A DNA stretch of 64,000 bases, from NCBI RefSeq assembly GCF_018320785.1, contig NC_054879.1, positions 45,746,698 to 45,810,697 of the forward strand. The letters are read 5' to 3'. The position numbers were made by a program, and so were the translations under genes. The DNA is from Cheilinus undulatus. Its lineage: Eukaryota; Chordata; Actinopteri; Labriformes; Labridae. The notes under the pieces were generated by a model, which worked only from the letters and a program-made list of their open reading frames with translations, had not been told where the DNA came from and searched no databases. Of this stretch, positions 33,917 to 46,688 are shown in pieces (within the stretch, counting starts at the first letter, position 1; the number at the start of each line of letters is the position of its first letter).

Positions 33917-35165
33917 CAGTGTTACTCAACCCTGCTCAACCAAAGAGCCAAATGGTTGGAAAATACCTTTGAGCAAGCCACAACCAAAGTGGTGAAAAGT
34001 GGCAAAAACGGCTTGAAGTAGCAATAAAAATAAGCTACAGGTGGCAAAAACGGGAGAAAAGCAGCAACAGCGGGAAAAAAGGGGTGAAAATGGGGAAAAA
34101 ACAATTAATAAAGGGTCAGAAAGAAGCAAAATGGGTGAGGAGTGACAAAAAATAAGTTACAGATGGCAAAAAATGGTCCAAAAGGGGAAAAACATGGCAA
34201 AAAATTGTGAAAAGTGACTAAAATGGGCAAAAAGCAGTCAAAAGTGGCAAAAAATTATGAAAAATGACAAAAATGGGATAAAAGTGAGAAAAATTGGAAA
34301 AAAGTGGCAAAAAGAAGTGGCAAAAATAGGAAACAAGTGTTATTTAATGGCAAATAGTAGTCTAAGTGGACAAAAGGGGCCAAAAAATTGTGAAAAATGG
34401 GAAAAATGGGACAAAAGTGGCAGAAGTGGCAAAAATGGTAAAAAAAAAAATAGGAAACAAGTGTTATTTAATGGCAAAAGGTAGTTTAAATGGGCAAAAA
34501 GTGGCAAAAAAATGGTGAAAAAGGGCAAATATGAGATAAAAGCAGCAAACAATGGAAAAAAGTTGCAAAAATAAGTAGCAATAATGGGGAAAAGTAGGAA
34601 AAAGTGGTATTTAATGGCAAAGATAGCTTAAATGTGTGAGAAGTGCCAAAAATGGCTTGAAGTAGCAATAAAAATAAGTTACACATGGCAAAAAATGGTC
34701 AAAAGGGGAAATACATGGCAAAAATTTGTGAAGAATGACTAAAATGGGCAAAAAGCAGTCAAAAGTGGCAAAAAAAAATCATGTTAAAGGACAAAAATGG
34801 GATAAAAGTTGTAAAGATTAGAAAAAGTGGCAGAAAGAAGTGGCAAAAATGGACAAAAATAGGAAAGAAGTGGTATTTAATGACAAAAGTTTGCCTATAT
34901 GGACAAAATATTGTGAAAATTGCAAAAATGGGATAAAAATAGCAGAAAGCAGTGTCAAAAATGGGCAAAAAAAAGGAGACAAGTGGTATTTTATGGCAAA
35001 AGGTAGCTTAAATGGGTGAAAAGGGGCAAAGAAGAGGTGAAAAAGGGCAAAAATGAGATAAAAGTGGCAGAAAGAAGTGGCACAGTTTTTCTAGGGGAAT
35101 AATATTTCAAGTTAAGACCTTAAAGAGTCACATGTGGCTCCAGAGCCACACATTGAGTATACCTG
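33917..35165 (-). mobile_element. I4: longest I-family element, 8-bp TSD
   Basis: The left end is cagtgttactcaaccctgct and the right end agccacacattgagtatacc then tg. Flanks are AACTGAGG (33909-33916) and AACTAAGG (35166-35173), 7 of 8 identical. About 1.1 kb of degenerate 'gtggcaaaaatgggataaaa' units fills the interior. The element is 1249 bp against 737 bp for I3, so the array has expanded or contracted between copies. Confidence 0.87.
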
Positions 35166-35173
35166 AACTAAGG

Positions 35174-36690
35174 CATCCTTCACATTAGTACAGATAAAAC
35201 ATGACCTTGGCCTTCAGAAGATGAGTGGACACAGAATGAAAGAAATGGTAACTCACACAAACGAAGCGACGATACTCCTAAGTAAAATGTAAAAATGTTG
35301 TCTATTTTAACCAATACATTTACAAGATAAAACTGTTCTAGCTGTATTTCCTTTTAAATGTTTCAGATCTGAAAATGAAGTCAAAATGAGGCCTATTCAT
35401 CATGTGGCACCATTTAGATGAGGCTGGGAGTAGAGGAAGTGAAATTTCAGACGCAGCCCAAACAAAGAGGGTGATCTCACTACATGGTAAGACCTGTGGA
35501 AATGCTGTTTTCAATGATCCAAAGCATCTCGTCTTGTCCTTTTCACATGCTTCCAATGAATTATGTATCTGCCGTGATTTATGGTGTGCCATGCTCAACA
35601 CACTTCCTCTCTCTCAGTGTGGAATCCTACATAGATTTTTCACAGGGAGCCCACTGGGAAAACCAAAATTGCTCAATTTAAGGAAGTAATTAAAACTGTC
35701 CGCAATCAATATTTATCTTTAGACGGACCCTGGTGGGGGTTTAGTGACCATCCCCCACCACAATGCCCAGTGTCTAGCCTTATGTCCCTGTGCTCTTCTC
35801 ATTGACAGCTGTTAAGCTCCTTCAAATAAAGCAGAGACAAGAGCAAGCTGTTCCCACTCAGGACTAAAGATGACATGTGCCGTGAATAAGCAAATGGCGG
35901 GAATATGTGAGCCAGCACCAAACATGGTCAGAGAGTTCTACTGGAGACAGGGAGAAATAAGTTTTAATGTTTAGTGCAATGATTAACTGTCATTCTAAAA
36001 CAGCCAATCCATCATTTTCTCACAAACTAGCTTGGTAAAATGTTGGGGAAGTTCGTGGAGATAAGCTTTCGAATAATCAGGAGTTGAGCACTCTCCTGTT
36101 TTGATTCTGGGCTGCCAGATAATTAGTTTGACATTATCGTCTCACCTGTGCACAAGTGGGGAAACTACGTCTGCACACATTTCAGAAATGATACTAGGAG
36201 CTTTTTTAAAAATGGGAAAAATGTTATTCCTTAACAAATAACTTTACATTTGTGGAATTTATTCTGTAAAGGAATTCTTTATGGTAATTTCAAGTACGCA
36301 AAGATCAAAAAATTATTTAATGGCATGAATGGATAAGACCTTTGTTGCCAAAGCAGAGTGCATCAAAACAAATACTACTACTACTACTACTTCTACTACT
36401 GAATTTCCCCAAAAAATATCGACAAAGCACGTTTAGTAAATACAAATGTTGCACTTGAGCTCATGGAGGAACAGCATTTATAACAGGAAAAAGAAACTGA
36501 CATGTTTTACACCTCCTACCTGTTTTCCAGAGATCTGGAGAAATCACTTCATTGTCTCGGTAAAAGCATTTTTTATTGCAAAAAAAGGAGATAAATGAGT
36601 GTAAATGTGAATGAAATATTTACATTTAGCCATTATCACAATAAAACAAAGTAAAATAAAAGGTATGGATGCATGTTCTTCGCAATTCTT
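35174..36690. other. single-copy intergenic stretch
   Basis: Contains a (TAC)n patch near 36373-36400. ORFs of 65-95 codons near 35338-35689 overlap on both strands and are unrecognised. No other feature seen. Confidence 0.4.
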
Positions 36691-36693
36691 TTC

Positions 36694-36758
36694 ACGACCC
36701 AGGAAAAACTGCCCTGCGACCCACTTTTGGGTCCGGACCCACCAGTTGAGAACCACTG
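36694..36758 (-). mobile_element. end fragment of a hAT/Charlie-like element
   Basis: 'cgacccaggaaaaactgccc' to 'ccaccagttgagaaccactg' is the inverse of the widespread end cagtggttctcaactggtgg. The rest of the element is not identifiable to the left. Confidence 0.6.
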
Positions 36759-37099
36759 CTCTAGATTCAAACAACGGAACATAACTGCTTCAGGTAAAAA
36801 AGGTACAATCACATAAAACAGAGACTGAACTAATAAGATTCATTCTCAGCGCAGTGACGCACAGGCTTGTGCAAATAATCTCAGTATATAAAAGGCTCTG
36901 TCTGGGGTGTTTTTTCTTCCCTTTCTCAAGGAGGAAAAGAACCACAAAATCATCTTTAATTCTTTTTTTTCTCCATAGTATCAGACTGTTTTGTCTCATA
37001 CTTTGAACTTTTGCAATGCATGGAAAAATAAATGCATCTGAGTTAATGGGGAAGGATTTTATGTGTGACGTTTATCACTGGATTACAGATCTGACAGTT

Positions 37100-37629
37100 C
37101 TGTCATAAAAATAAGAAAAAGTTAAAATAATGAGATAAAAAATCAGTAATGTGGGAAAATACATTTCTGTTTTCATTTCAAATTCTTGATTTTATGTCTC
37201 ACAGATATCAGGCAAAGTTATGGTTTTGACTTTTTATTTCATATTTTCACCTTTTTAATTCACATTTTTGACTTTTTATCCCATTTTTTTTTCCGTTCTT
37301 GATCCTCAATTTTAAAATTTGAAGTAATAGTTTGACCTGTTTAACTCACGATTTTATTTTTTTTTCACGTTTTTAGCTCATTTTTAGCTCCTTACTTTGA
37401 CTTGTATCTCATAATGTGGCCTTTTGTATCCTCAGTTTTAAATTTTAAGTAATATTTTGACCTGTGAAACTCAAAATGTATTAATTTTTTCTCAGGCTTT
37501 GAAATTTTTAACCAAATGATTTTGAAATTGAGGTTGACAGTTAATGGTTAAATGTTGGCCTTGTTCGGCCCTTGGATTGGACCCAAATTCAGAATCCGGC
37601 CCGTGCTTTGATTAAGTTTGACACCCCTG
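37100..37629 (-). mobile_element. H4: partial H-family element
   Basis: Right end 'gattaagtttgacacccctg'. Just inside it, 'ttaatggttaaatgttggcc' is the inverse of the H1 opening region. Degenerate 'attttgaccttttaa' units lead left and fade near 37100. The left TIR is missing. Confidence 0.6.
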
Positions 37630-37639
37630 GATCATAACC

Positions 37640-38599
37640 CTTGATTAGCTGACATACAGTTTTAACAACTAACTGTTAGACTAGAGCACTCTTGGCACAC
37701 TTAAAAGAAGAAGCTAAAATCCATAACAGTCCCATGGAAGTCATTTAAATCCCCTGGTATTAAGGGCCATGTCAGAAGAATGCCTATTCAAAAAAAGGAG
37801 ATAACCCTGACTCCCCAGCCTGATAAATCACACATTAATTCAATAGAGAGTATTTACTTGCGATCAATTTAGCGAGGGTGAAACAGTCATGTAAAGCAGA
37901 GCAGCAGTGGCATGACAGTTGGGTTACACTGTCTTCAGAGACCTCTAGCTGCAGGCAGAAATCATGTCTCTGTCATTCTATATCATCAATTTTAATTATC
38001 CTCACAAGTGCTCATTCTGCTCCAGGCTGCGGCGGGAAAGGCAGAATCTGGGAAAAATTCCTTTAATCTATTTGGGACATGAAGTGTGAGGTGAGACCAC
38101 TGTCTGTCACCCCCCCAACCCCCCCATGCTCCAACACCACAACACCTCGCCCCAAAACCACACAGAAAACACTCTGTGGGCTTACGCTTGGGTGCACATG
38201 GACAGGAGAGGAAGCAAAGGCACACACAGACTAAATAAATAAATAAACGAATGGGTGCTAAGTGTATAAATAGATGAGTCTAGCTTGTGTATTATTACTC
38301 ACAAGTTTTCCCTGCTTTTCCTCCTGGATGTGTTTTGTTGTGTTGCTGCAGCACCCCTCTAGGAGTCATCCAGTAGGTCAATATAGCAAAGGTCATGCAC
38401 CTTCTTGCCAATCTCCTGCTGTAAGTGAACACCACACACAGTGATCATTAGGACTCCTTCAGTCCCTTCTGTCCTCAATAAGTGGTGGTCTCACTCAGCA
38501 GGGGAGTCACTGTGGCCCCTGCTGAGTGAGACCACCTTCTATCTACAGACACAGATGACACAGCCAGTGTTTGTGGGGGTTCTAATTGGGTTTTATTGG
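37640..38599. other. single-copy intergenic stretch
   Basis: A C-rich patch lies at 38109-38126. No repeat ends, exons or RNA genes recognised. Two near-identical inverted 'gggagtcactgtggcccctg'/'ctgctgagtgagaccacc' segments occur near 38480-38535. Confidence 0.35.
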
Positions 38600-38607
38600 A
38601 TTGGGAG

Positions 38608-39733
38608 CAGTCTTAATTTTGTTGATTAAAACTATGACTGAAAATGTTCGTCAACAGCCTTTTTTTCCATGAGAAAAACTAGACTAAGACAAGCAAAACT
38701 AGATCTGTGACGACTAAAACTGACTTAAGAAAGTTTAGTTTATGTCAAGATGACTAAAACTAAGACTAAAATGTAATTTAGTTTTTGTTGGACATTCAAA
38801 TCTGTGATATTTCTCCACTGTGGGTAAATCTGTCCTAAAACAATGGATCTGTAGCTATTCTGCCTCTTAGCTGTAGAAAGCACGGACTACGGGTTTTGTA
38901 GGATGCACAGACTCTACCAGGATTTGGTGTCAGATTAGGACATAAGAATAAATGCTTGGCCTAAAAATTTAGACGATAATGCAAGAACATTTTATGGACT
39001 AAAACTAGACTAAAACTATTAAAGGTAGAAGTGTGAAGTGGTTGGGATTAGAGTTAGCACCTCTGAGACCATGGTTCTTTGCCGAAAAATGGTGGACTGC
39101 TTCCTCCAGGTGGGGAGTGAGTCTCTGCCTCAGGTGAAGGAGTTCAAGTATCTTGTTGTCTTGTTCTTGAGTGAGGGTGAAAGGGAGCGTGAGATTGACA
39201 GGCAGATCGGTGCAGTGTCTGCAGTAGTACGGGCACTGTACCAGACTGTTGTGGTCAGTCTGCCTCCCAACCCTCACCTATGGTGATGAACTCTGGATAA
39301 TGACCAAAAGAATGAGATCACAGATAAAAAACGCCAAATTGAGTCTTCTACTGAGGGTGTCTGGGCTCAGCCTTAGAGACAGGGGGAGGGAATTAAGAGT
39401 AGAGCTGCTGCTCCTTCGCATCAAAAGTAGCCAGTCAAGGTGGTTTGGGCATATGATCAGGATACCTCCTGGACGCCTCCTGTTGGAGGTTTTCCGGGCA
39501 TGTCCGGCTGGGAGGAGACCTCGGGGAAGACCCAGAATGCACTGGAGGGAGTATACATCTTGTCTAGTCTGGGAGCACCTCGGGATCCACGTGGAGGAGT
39601 TGGAAAGTGTCGCTGGGGAGGAGAATGTCTGGGTGGTTGGTATAAATGAAAAAAATGCGCCAAAAACTAAAAGGCATCTAATCTAAAGACAGACTGAAGC
39701 TAAAATTAAAAATAGCTGTCAAAATTAACACTG
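38608..39733 (+). mobile_element. C3: C-family hAT-type element interrupted by a LINE fragment
   Basis: The left end is cagtcttaattttgttgatt and the right end aatagctgtcaaaattaaca then ctg. Flanks ATTGGGAG (38600-38607) and ATTGGAAG (39734-39741) are 7 of 8 identical. C sequence is continuous with C1 up to about 39023 and resumes at about 39655 after the LINE. Confidence 0.82.
39024..39632 (+). mobile_element. LINE reverse-transcriptase 3' fragment nested in C3
   Basis: Two overlapping frames give ETMVLCRKMVDCFLQVG, LPQVKEFKYLVVLFLSEGE, EIDRQIGAVSAVVRALY, then VCLPTLTYGDELWIMTKRMR, LSLRDRGREL, RWFGHMIRIPPGRLL and RPRGRPRMHWREY. This motif order is the C-terminal region of a non-LTR retrotransposon ORF2 that is common in fish (possibly RTE-X/Expander-like; the clade is from memory). 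A deletion of about 20 codons before PTLTYG and a frame change disable it. The 5' truncation is usual for LINE insertions. Confidence 0.82.
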
Positions 39734-39741
39734 ATTGGAAG

Positions 39742-40654
39742 CTTGAGGTGCATCAGCTGGACTCCATCATCAAGCTCCTGATCTTCTATAAAAAAAGGAT
39801 CATATTAAGCTGGCTTTACCACAAGAAGAAAGTCTGCGCACCAAAAATGCCAAAGTGCTGGTCCCACTTTCAGCTGTGAAGAATTATTCAAGCTGCAGGT
39901 GGACAAAGAGGGTGTAGTTTTAGAAAAAAGAGAAATAAAAGATAGAACCAAATGGTAACATAAAATCTGAAAGTGAACCTCATCATCCTAAGTAGAGAAA
40001 ATCATAAAAAATAAACTTAAATTCTTTGTGAATTTAATTACCTGGCTGTCTTTGTTCCTAGTAATAATTCCAGTCCTGTGAAAAACTTCTCAACAAACTT
40101 TTTTACCTTAGCAGCAACATTGCTTCGATCTTTTTCTAATGTCCTGGCAGAGAGCATTATTAGGACTCTAATTGTTCACAAAAATCTACTGTAATGACTA
40201 TTTTTACTGGTTTTAGGTCACTTTAATTTCGAAAGTAGAAGACCTCTGCAGACTTTAATTAAAAACCCTGTGAATCATGAACAATAGGAAAACCCTTAGT
40301 TAAATAAGAGTAGCTCCTCATTTATATAGGAATAACTTCAACAACTTGGCCTTTTCGTCCACTCTTTATTTAGAGGAAAGAGTACAGTCTTTAAAATTTT
40401 GAGCCTACAATATGTAGATTTTTTGCACTAAAATATCCCTATTAATTAAAAAAATAACTTTCCTACAGTTTTTCAAAGCCAGAGAAATTTTTTATTTTCA
40501 TAGAGACGAGCCTTGTTACAGTAGCTTTCATGACAGAGACACTGTGACACACACAACTTGTTTTTTTTTGTTAAGTTACATGAAATAAATGGCATTTATC
40601 AATTCATCAGTGGAACCACAAGATTAGTTTACTGTAGGAGTGTGAACAGGAAGA
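39742..40654. other. A+T-rich stretch, no gene seen
   Basis: No repeat ends or coding signal recognised. Confidence 0.4.
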
Positions 40655-40662
40655 TCTTAGAC

Positions 40663-41370
40663 CAGTGATACTCACCCATTTAAGCTACCTTTGTCATTAA
40701 ATACCACTTTTTCCTACTTTTTTCCCATTCTTTTTGCCACTTTTCACCACTTACAGTGCTTAACAAGTTTATTAGACCACCTGTCATATTTGTCTCAGAG
40801 ACCATCCAACATCATGAAGTGCTTTAACGCAGACTCTTTCATTTTCAGTCAGCTCTCCACGTTTTACCATTTTGAACAGGAATGAGGAATTTCAAACTGA
40901 ATTCACCCAAATTTGAGCCGTCTCACTGGGCTTCTCTGAGAAGTCAGAAATGAATCAAGCATAACATTCAGCCACTAAAACTTGTTTTTCTGTTCAGGAA
41001 TGCAAGTAAAAAAACTATAATTTAACATATTAATCAAGAAATAATAATGTGCTTTACTATTTTTTTCAGGTTTTTTTGTAAATCAGTAAATTTGAAAATT
41101 CATGGATAACAATAATTATTCTATTTTAGCATTAAAAATATGATTTGGGTTAAAGAGCTTCTACATATTGGTGTATTAACCATTGCAGAAACATCAAAGA
41201 TGATTTTGGTAATTACCAATGCTGTCAATTTAGGGCAGTTGTGGCATAAACCTTACTTTGGTTAGGGTTAGGGTGGTCTAATAAATTTGTTAAGCACTGT
41301 ATATCGTGGCTCTCTCAAAGGTATTTTCCAACCATTTGGCTCTTTGGTTGAGCAGGGTTGAGTAACACTG
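40663..41370 (+). mobile_element. I5: I-family element largely replaced by MITE-A4
   Basis: The left end is cagtgatactcacccattta and the right end gttgagcagggttgagtaac then actg. Flanks are TCTTAGAC (40655-40662) and TCTATGAC (41371-41378), 6 of 8 identical. Its own sequence is only about 160 bases; the MITE is inserted at a TA within 'caccacttacagtg'. Confidence 0.78.
40754..41299 (+). mobile_element. MITE-A copy 4 with telomere-like insertion
   Basis: TIRs as in copy 1 (one change in the left), flanked by TA (40752-40753, 41300-41301). Next to the right TIR the sequence reads ctttggttagggttagggtg where copies 1-3 have a shorter ctttgg(g/a)tggtg. Copy 5 shares this 'ttagggttaggg' variant, which defines a subfamily. 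Confidence 0.9.
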
Positions 41371-41378
41371 TCTATGAC

Positions 41379-42110
41379 TGTAAAGAGATAGAATGCATCA
41401 ACAATCCGCCTAAGAACAGCAATCACCTTATCACTCATTCTAGCTTTGAAGCTCTATCTCACCCATGCTTCCAGAAGGAGCGAGGAGTCATGGCTAAAAA
41501 TGAAAGCAAAGCTTCAGATCAAGTCCTTAAAAGAACTGTATTTTAGCTATATGGCACTGTTTTGTGTCATTTTTGACCACCAGAGTGCTAAACATAATGG
41601 CAACACAAAAGCGTGGTACTGTGATGGATGCAAACTTTGCAATAAACCAGTTCACGAAATTTCATCCCTGCTGGATATTCCATAGTCAACTGTAGGTGAT
41701 ATAATGAGAAAGTGGAAGAGTTTAGGAACAACAGCAGTGCAGCCACAGAGTGGAAGACACAGAGGTCAATGACTGTTAAGGCATTAATGTGTTTTATCGT
41801 AGTTCAGTCAGATACTTAGGTGACCAGATGAAAAAAATGTTAAAGTGTTCACATGAATTTGATATAATGTGATCACAGTCCCTGTTGGTGTAATGTTCAG
41901 GTGGCCAAATGCCGTCATTCATATAGGGAATGATAAAGTGGCAGCAGGTTAATACTATGTGATGTGCTAAATATTAATACTGTGCAATACAGAAAAAAAT
42001 GAGGGAGTTCAAGTGATAAATGTTAAACTAACATTAAAATCTGAGCATTTGTGATGAGGATCAATTTAAATGCTCTATATCTCAGAGAACCAACAGAGAG
42101 CGTTAAACAT
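41379..42110. other. intergenic stretch, no gene seen
   Basis: A 79-codon plus-strand ORF at 41446-41685 has no recognisable motif. 41690-41770 ('gatataatgagaaagtggaa' and nearby) is faintly reminiscent of the 5' part of a Tc1-like element; too weak to call. Confidence 0.3.
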
Positions 42111-43400
42111 CAATGATCACCAACTGGCGGCCTGGGGGCCATATCAGGCCCCCCAGGGCTTCCTGTTTGGCCCCCGAAAGATCATTTAATTCAGAAAAGA
42201 TGTTGGTTTTAAGAGTATCCTTTGGATTTAAATGTCTGCAGCTACTAAATTCATCCCACAAACAATGAATATTGAAACAGTTTGAGAATGACTTAACATT
42301 TGATCTGTTTTTACTAAAATTTACTGTCATGGTTTGGAGATATTTAAAATTAGGGTTAAAGTTGGCAGAAGTGTTGCAAAAATGACCAGATAAAGTGATG
42401 AAAAGAGGTTCCAATGTGGCAAAAATTGGTAAAGAAGGGAAAAATGGGCAAAAAGTATCATAAATTGGTTACAATTTACAAAAATAGTTCAAAAAACAAT
42501 GAAAATTGATTAAAAAGTGGCAAAAATTTAATAAAAGTGGCAAAAATGGATATATGCGTGGCTCAAAGGGGATAAAATATTCGGGCAAAGCGGTTGAAAT
42601 GGGTTAAAGAATGGCAAAAACCTGGTTAAGGAAGCAAAAAGGGGCAAAAAAGATCAAAAATTGGTTAAAAGTGGCAAAAATACATCGAAAAGTAGTCTGG
42701 CAAATTAGTGAAAAGGGGTTTAAGAGTGGCACACAAGGGAAATAATTTACAGGAAAGTTGCAAAAGGGGTTTAAAGAATAGCAAAAATGGGTGAAAAATG
42801 GCAAAAATATAATAAAAGTGGCAAAAATGGATAAAAGAGTGGCTCAAAGGGGATAAAATATACGGGCAAAGTGGTTGAAATGGGTTAAAAATGGCAAAAG
42901 TTTGGTTAAGGAAGCAGCAAGGGGCAAAAAAATATCAAAAAATGGTTAAAAGTGGCAAAAATACAGCAAAAATAGCCTGGCAAATTAGTGAAAAGGGGTT
43001 CTAGAGCAGCACACAAGGGAAGTAATTTACAGGAAAGTTGCAAAAGGGGTTTAAAGAATAGCAAAAAATGGGTGAAGAGTGGCAAAAATTGGTTAAAATG
43101 CAGGAAAAGTGGTTTAAAAGGGTTAAAATGAGTTAAAACTGCTATTAAATCACAATTGTGGAGAGCCCATTCTCTGGGATTTTCAGGGGCCCAGCCAACT
43201 CTGATGTCAGGTCTGTCTCCTTGTGGTCACATGTAATGCCTAAAATGTCCTGGTTTTGAAAGCAAAAACAAATACTAATAATATAATTCGGTAGCCAGAC
43301 GAAAATAATTGTTTTTTTTTTGTGTACTTGAAAGTCTGGCCCCCAGAGTTTCTATCAAGACTAAATCCGGCCCTTGTACAGATGTACTTGATGACCCCTG
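42111..43400. mobile_element. Q: hAT-like element with 'ggcaaaaatgg' arrays
   Basis: The left end is caatgatcaccaactggcgg, then cctgggggcc. The right end is 'aatccggcccttgtacagat' to 'gatgacccctg'. The two are inverted relatives with mismatches. 42370-43140 contains a duplicated block: about 42480-42780 recurs at 42790-43080, including 'gtggctcaaaggggataaaa' and 'aatttacaggaaagttgcaa'. No convincing TSD. No coding capacity. Confidence 0.65.
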
Positions 43401-45460
43401 ATGTACATGTTTGAGCCCTCCTCTTCCTTATGGCTTCACATTTATGACATTATATTCCTCCATTATAGATTAGCTGTGGTATTTCCTGGCTGTTGTTGTC
43501 ATTATATTTTCTATACAATGTCTGAGGCTGAATAGACCTGCAGTGATTGGAAATCTGTAGCATACAATATGGTTGAATCCAATTGAGGCAAATTGCATGC
43601 ATTTTTAGGGATCATTAAGTTATTAGCATCACTAGAGGGGGCAGAAAAACACTTGAAAAATCTCTCTGCCAATTGCAATCAATGTCTCCTTTCAGAGAAA
43701 CTTCTGGCACCTTCCTGCTCAGGGTTTTAGAGTTCATGGATCATATCCTGACTGCAGAGATGGTGACACTGTCCACTGAGAACGGCTTGGGGAGAAATAT
43801 TGTAGCTCGGCATGGGAGCTGTTTAAGTACCGTGCTGCATATAGGCTTAGCCATAAAGAAGAGGCAGAAATGAGCTATAAAAGATACAATTAATAAAAAA
43901 AGGCAGCTGTGATTGGCAACTGCTGGACAAGACAGGAAACTGATAATGAGATCTGGTGTGGATGAAAGATTCCTCCTCCCTCCAGGGTTGAAAATGGAAG
44001 GTACCTCCCCCTCTATAAAAGGAAGGATAAAAGAAATAAGTTAGAGGAAATCAGTGGGCAGCTTTTATGCCTCACTCTGTCAGCTGAGTGTCAGGGATTT
44101 GCTGTCATAAAGATAGTGAAAGCTCAAGAGCTGGTGCTTACCAAGAATTAATCAGTTTAGGTTTTTTTTTTTGGTCCTGAACATAAAATGTCAGACAGTG
44201 CCTCTCAACTCTTGTAGGTGATTTTCTTTGAGCTGAACAACACAATAATCCCGCTCTCACTTCTACTGAAGGTCAAAGTTGGTCAGTGAGCCAAGAAATA
44301 CCATATCAGAGCTTCCTTCCTCCTCGATCGCCGCCAGTATAAATGACCAAATTAGTGTATTGATTGCAGACGATGGCTTCTAGCGATCACTTTTACGGCC
44401 ATGACAAGATTATTTTATCCTACTTTTCCTGTATTATTATATGTTGTGTTTGAGTTATTCCGCCAACATGGGAAGTGACAGCTTGTATTTATTCAATAAA
44501 GCGAGGCAGTTAGGCGAGCCGGTGAGGCAAAGAAAAAAAAACCAACAGAAGCAGAAAGCATGGCATGAAGGAGGAGAGATGCGCGTTATCCCGCCTGTGA
44601 GCCTGCCATCCTAAATAAAGAAAGATATCTGCCCAAATAGAGCGCTGATCAATACATTCATACAAACACAAGCACGCCGTTTGTTAAGTCGGGGGTGATA
44701 ACCTCACAGTGATGCACATGGGAAACTGCGGGAGTGAGGGGAAAAAAAGATATCATAAATAACACATAATGGAGGTTATGATGATTTGTATCACTGTACA
44801 TAAGTGGGAAATGCCCTGTTGCGTTTTCATATTTTTCAGCAGAATAAAACGCCTCAAAATAGACATGTCCCAGGGAAATCTTTGAATTGTGATAGATTTA
44901 AACCAGAAATAGTTTGGGTAATCATTTAAGCAGGCATGGTCTTCTTTCCCTTAGAAGAATGGGGATTTGAACATTAAAAGCTGCTCATGATTTATGATGC
45001 CTTTTCTTTTTGTTGTTTTTTTTCAAAGCCATATTTTCAGAGTGAAATATATTTTCATGCATGTCATACGGAAAGGGAAAAGGACAATAAAAATTAATAA
45101 AGAGCTGAATCATGCATGCACACATTTCTGCACATGAAGGTGTTACACACAAAAAATAACTGAAAGGCTTACTTTTGATTAAAAAGAAAATATTTGCCTT
45201 AAAAACAACTACTTGGCTTTAAGTCATAAAAAAGAAAAAAGGAACTGAGGGCTCAGCTGAGTTTATAATAATAATTTTTAAGTCTGCATTGGGCTGAACT
45301 GTTTAAGAAAGCGATCTAATTGTGATAACTTTCCATAATATTGCAACTTAACATGAGATTTTTTCAAAAGTTCCTCCTCTTTTTAATTTTTAACAAACAA
45401 AAAATAAATAATTCTATATTATAACAAACCCAAGATTTGGTAGAATTAACTAGTGCTGTA
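43401..45460. other. single-copy stretch with a candidate conserved element
   Basis: 44320-44720 is balanced in composition, with 'ataaatgaccaaattagtgt', 'gattattttatcctactttt' and 'gaggcagttaggcgagccgg' segments, no repeat ends and no credible exon. It is a candidate regulatory element by inference. Confidence 0.35.
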
Positions 45461-45464
45461 CAAT

Positions 45465-45630
45465 TTTGAAAACATTTCTAATTGTGATTTTTTTGAGTCA
45501 CTGCACATTCAATATGAACTGTTGAATTCAAGGAAATGATTTCATGTCCTTTCATGTCCATTACACATTAACAAATACCTTAGCCCTGCTTGATGTAAAA
45601 TATCCTGCACTCTTTCTTACTGCTACTATA
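45465..45630 (+). mobile_element. degraded D-like remnant
   Basis: 'actagtgctgtacaattttg' and 'ctaattgtgatttttttgag' resemble a decayed D left end. There is no right end before hAT-R. Confidence 0.3.
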
Positions 45631-45638
45631 CTGTAATG

Positions 45639-46672
45639 TAGGGCTGCAACAAATGATGATTTCAATCATCGATGAATCGGATGATTATTTTTCTTGATTA
45701 ATGGATGAATCGGATGTTTCCTGGAGGGCGGGGTCCCTTATTTAAAAGTTTTACATGGATATTCCAAAGCTGTCAAAATAATGCTAGTTTAAATGTCTTT
45801 ATTCTAAAAACTAAAACGAAACATTTTTTGAGTTCTGTTCAATTAAATAAGTTGAACATGCCACAGAATAAACACAAAAATTAAAATAAATTATTTTTTA
45901 AAAGGAAAACAATATTTTCTATGTTATTACTTTGCCTCCCTCCTTACAAACATACATGAACACTTTAAGATCATACTAATGACAACAGCCTGAGGATATG
46001 ATTTCAATGACAGACTCTTATAGTGGGATTCTGCTTTTATTATGTCCTCTTGCAATTATTTTATCCCAGAGAAGCCACAAGCCAGCCTCAGCCTCTTAAA
46101 ATTATTGATGTTTTATAATAACTTACAAACATTTATCACTCACTTATTCAGCACTCACAGATGGTCACACAAACTCTCTCTGTCACACACACACAGACAC
46201 ACCTTTACACACACCCAACAGCCACATGACTGCAGCTCAAGCTTTTCCTCCTCTCTGCTGTTTTAGCAAACATTAAGAATACAAAATGAGGCAAATATCA
46301 TAGATTACATAAACGCTTGACAGCCCAGCGCTGTTGTTTTTATCCAGTTTCGTATCGTAACAGAAATTAAACTTAGGTTCCGCCGGAGTTTTTACAACAG
46401 CAAGCTATTTTTAGATCGCTAGCGTCTCATCTCCATCATGAGACACAGTTGATGATGAATACATCTACTTAATTTTTCCACTAATCACCAGATTATAATC
46501 AGAGAAGTACTAAACAAAGCCAAAATAAAGATTATCAGCCGTCTGTGTGTGACGTAAACAGCTCCGCGTCACGCCAAGTGACGCAATAATCGCGCGACAC
46601 AACGAATCAACACATAAATTCGTTGCCAACTTTTTTAACTATTAATTTTATCGATTCGTTGTTGCAGCCCTA
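45639..46672. mobile_element. R: hAT-type element with perfect 8-bp TSD
   Basis: The ends tagggctgcaacaa and ttgttgcagcccta are perfectly inverted over 14 bases. CTGTAATG lies immediately before (45631-45638) and after (46673-46680), an exact octamer duplication. It is 1034 bp, contains a (CA)-rich patch near 46185, and encodes no transposase. Confidence 0.9.
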
Positions 46673-46688
46673 CTGTAATGTCAAGTAC

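Noticed and set aside
39457..39663. 68-codon minus-strand ORF
   Set aside because: It is antisense to the LINE coding remnant.
41266..41281. True interstitial telomere
   Set aside because: Only about two TTAGGG units, located at the same place in two MITE-A copies, so it is an element variant.
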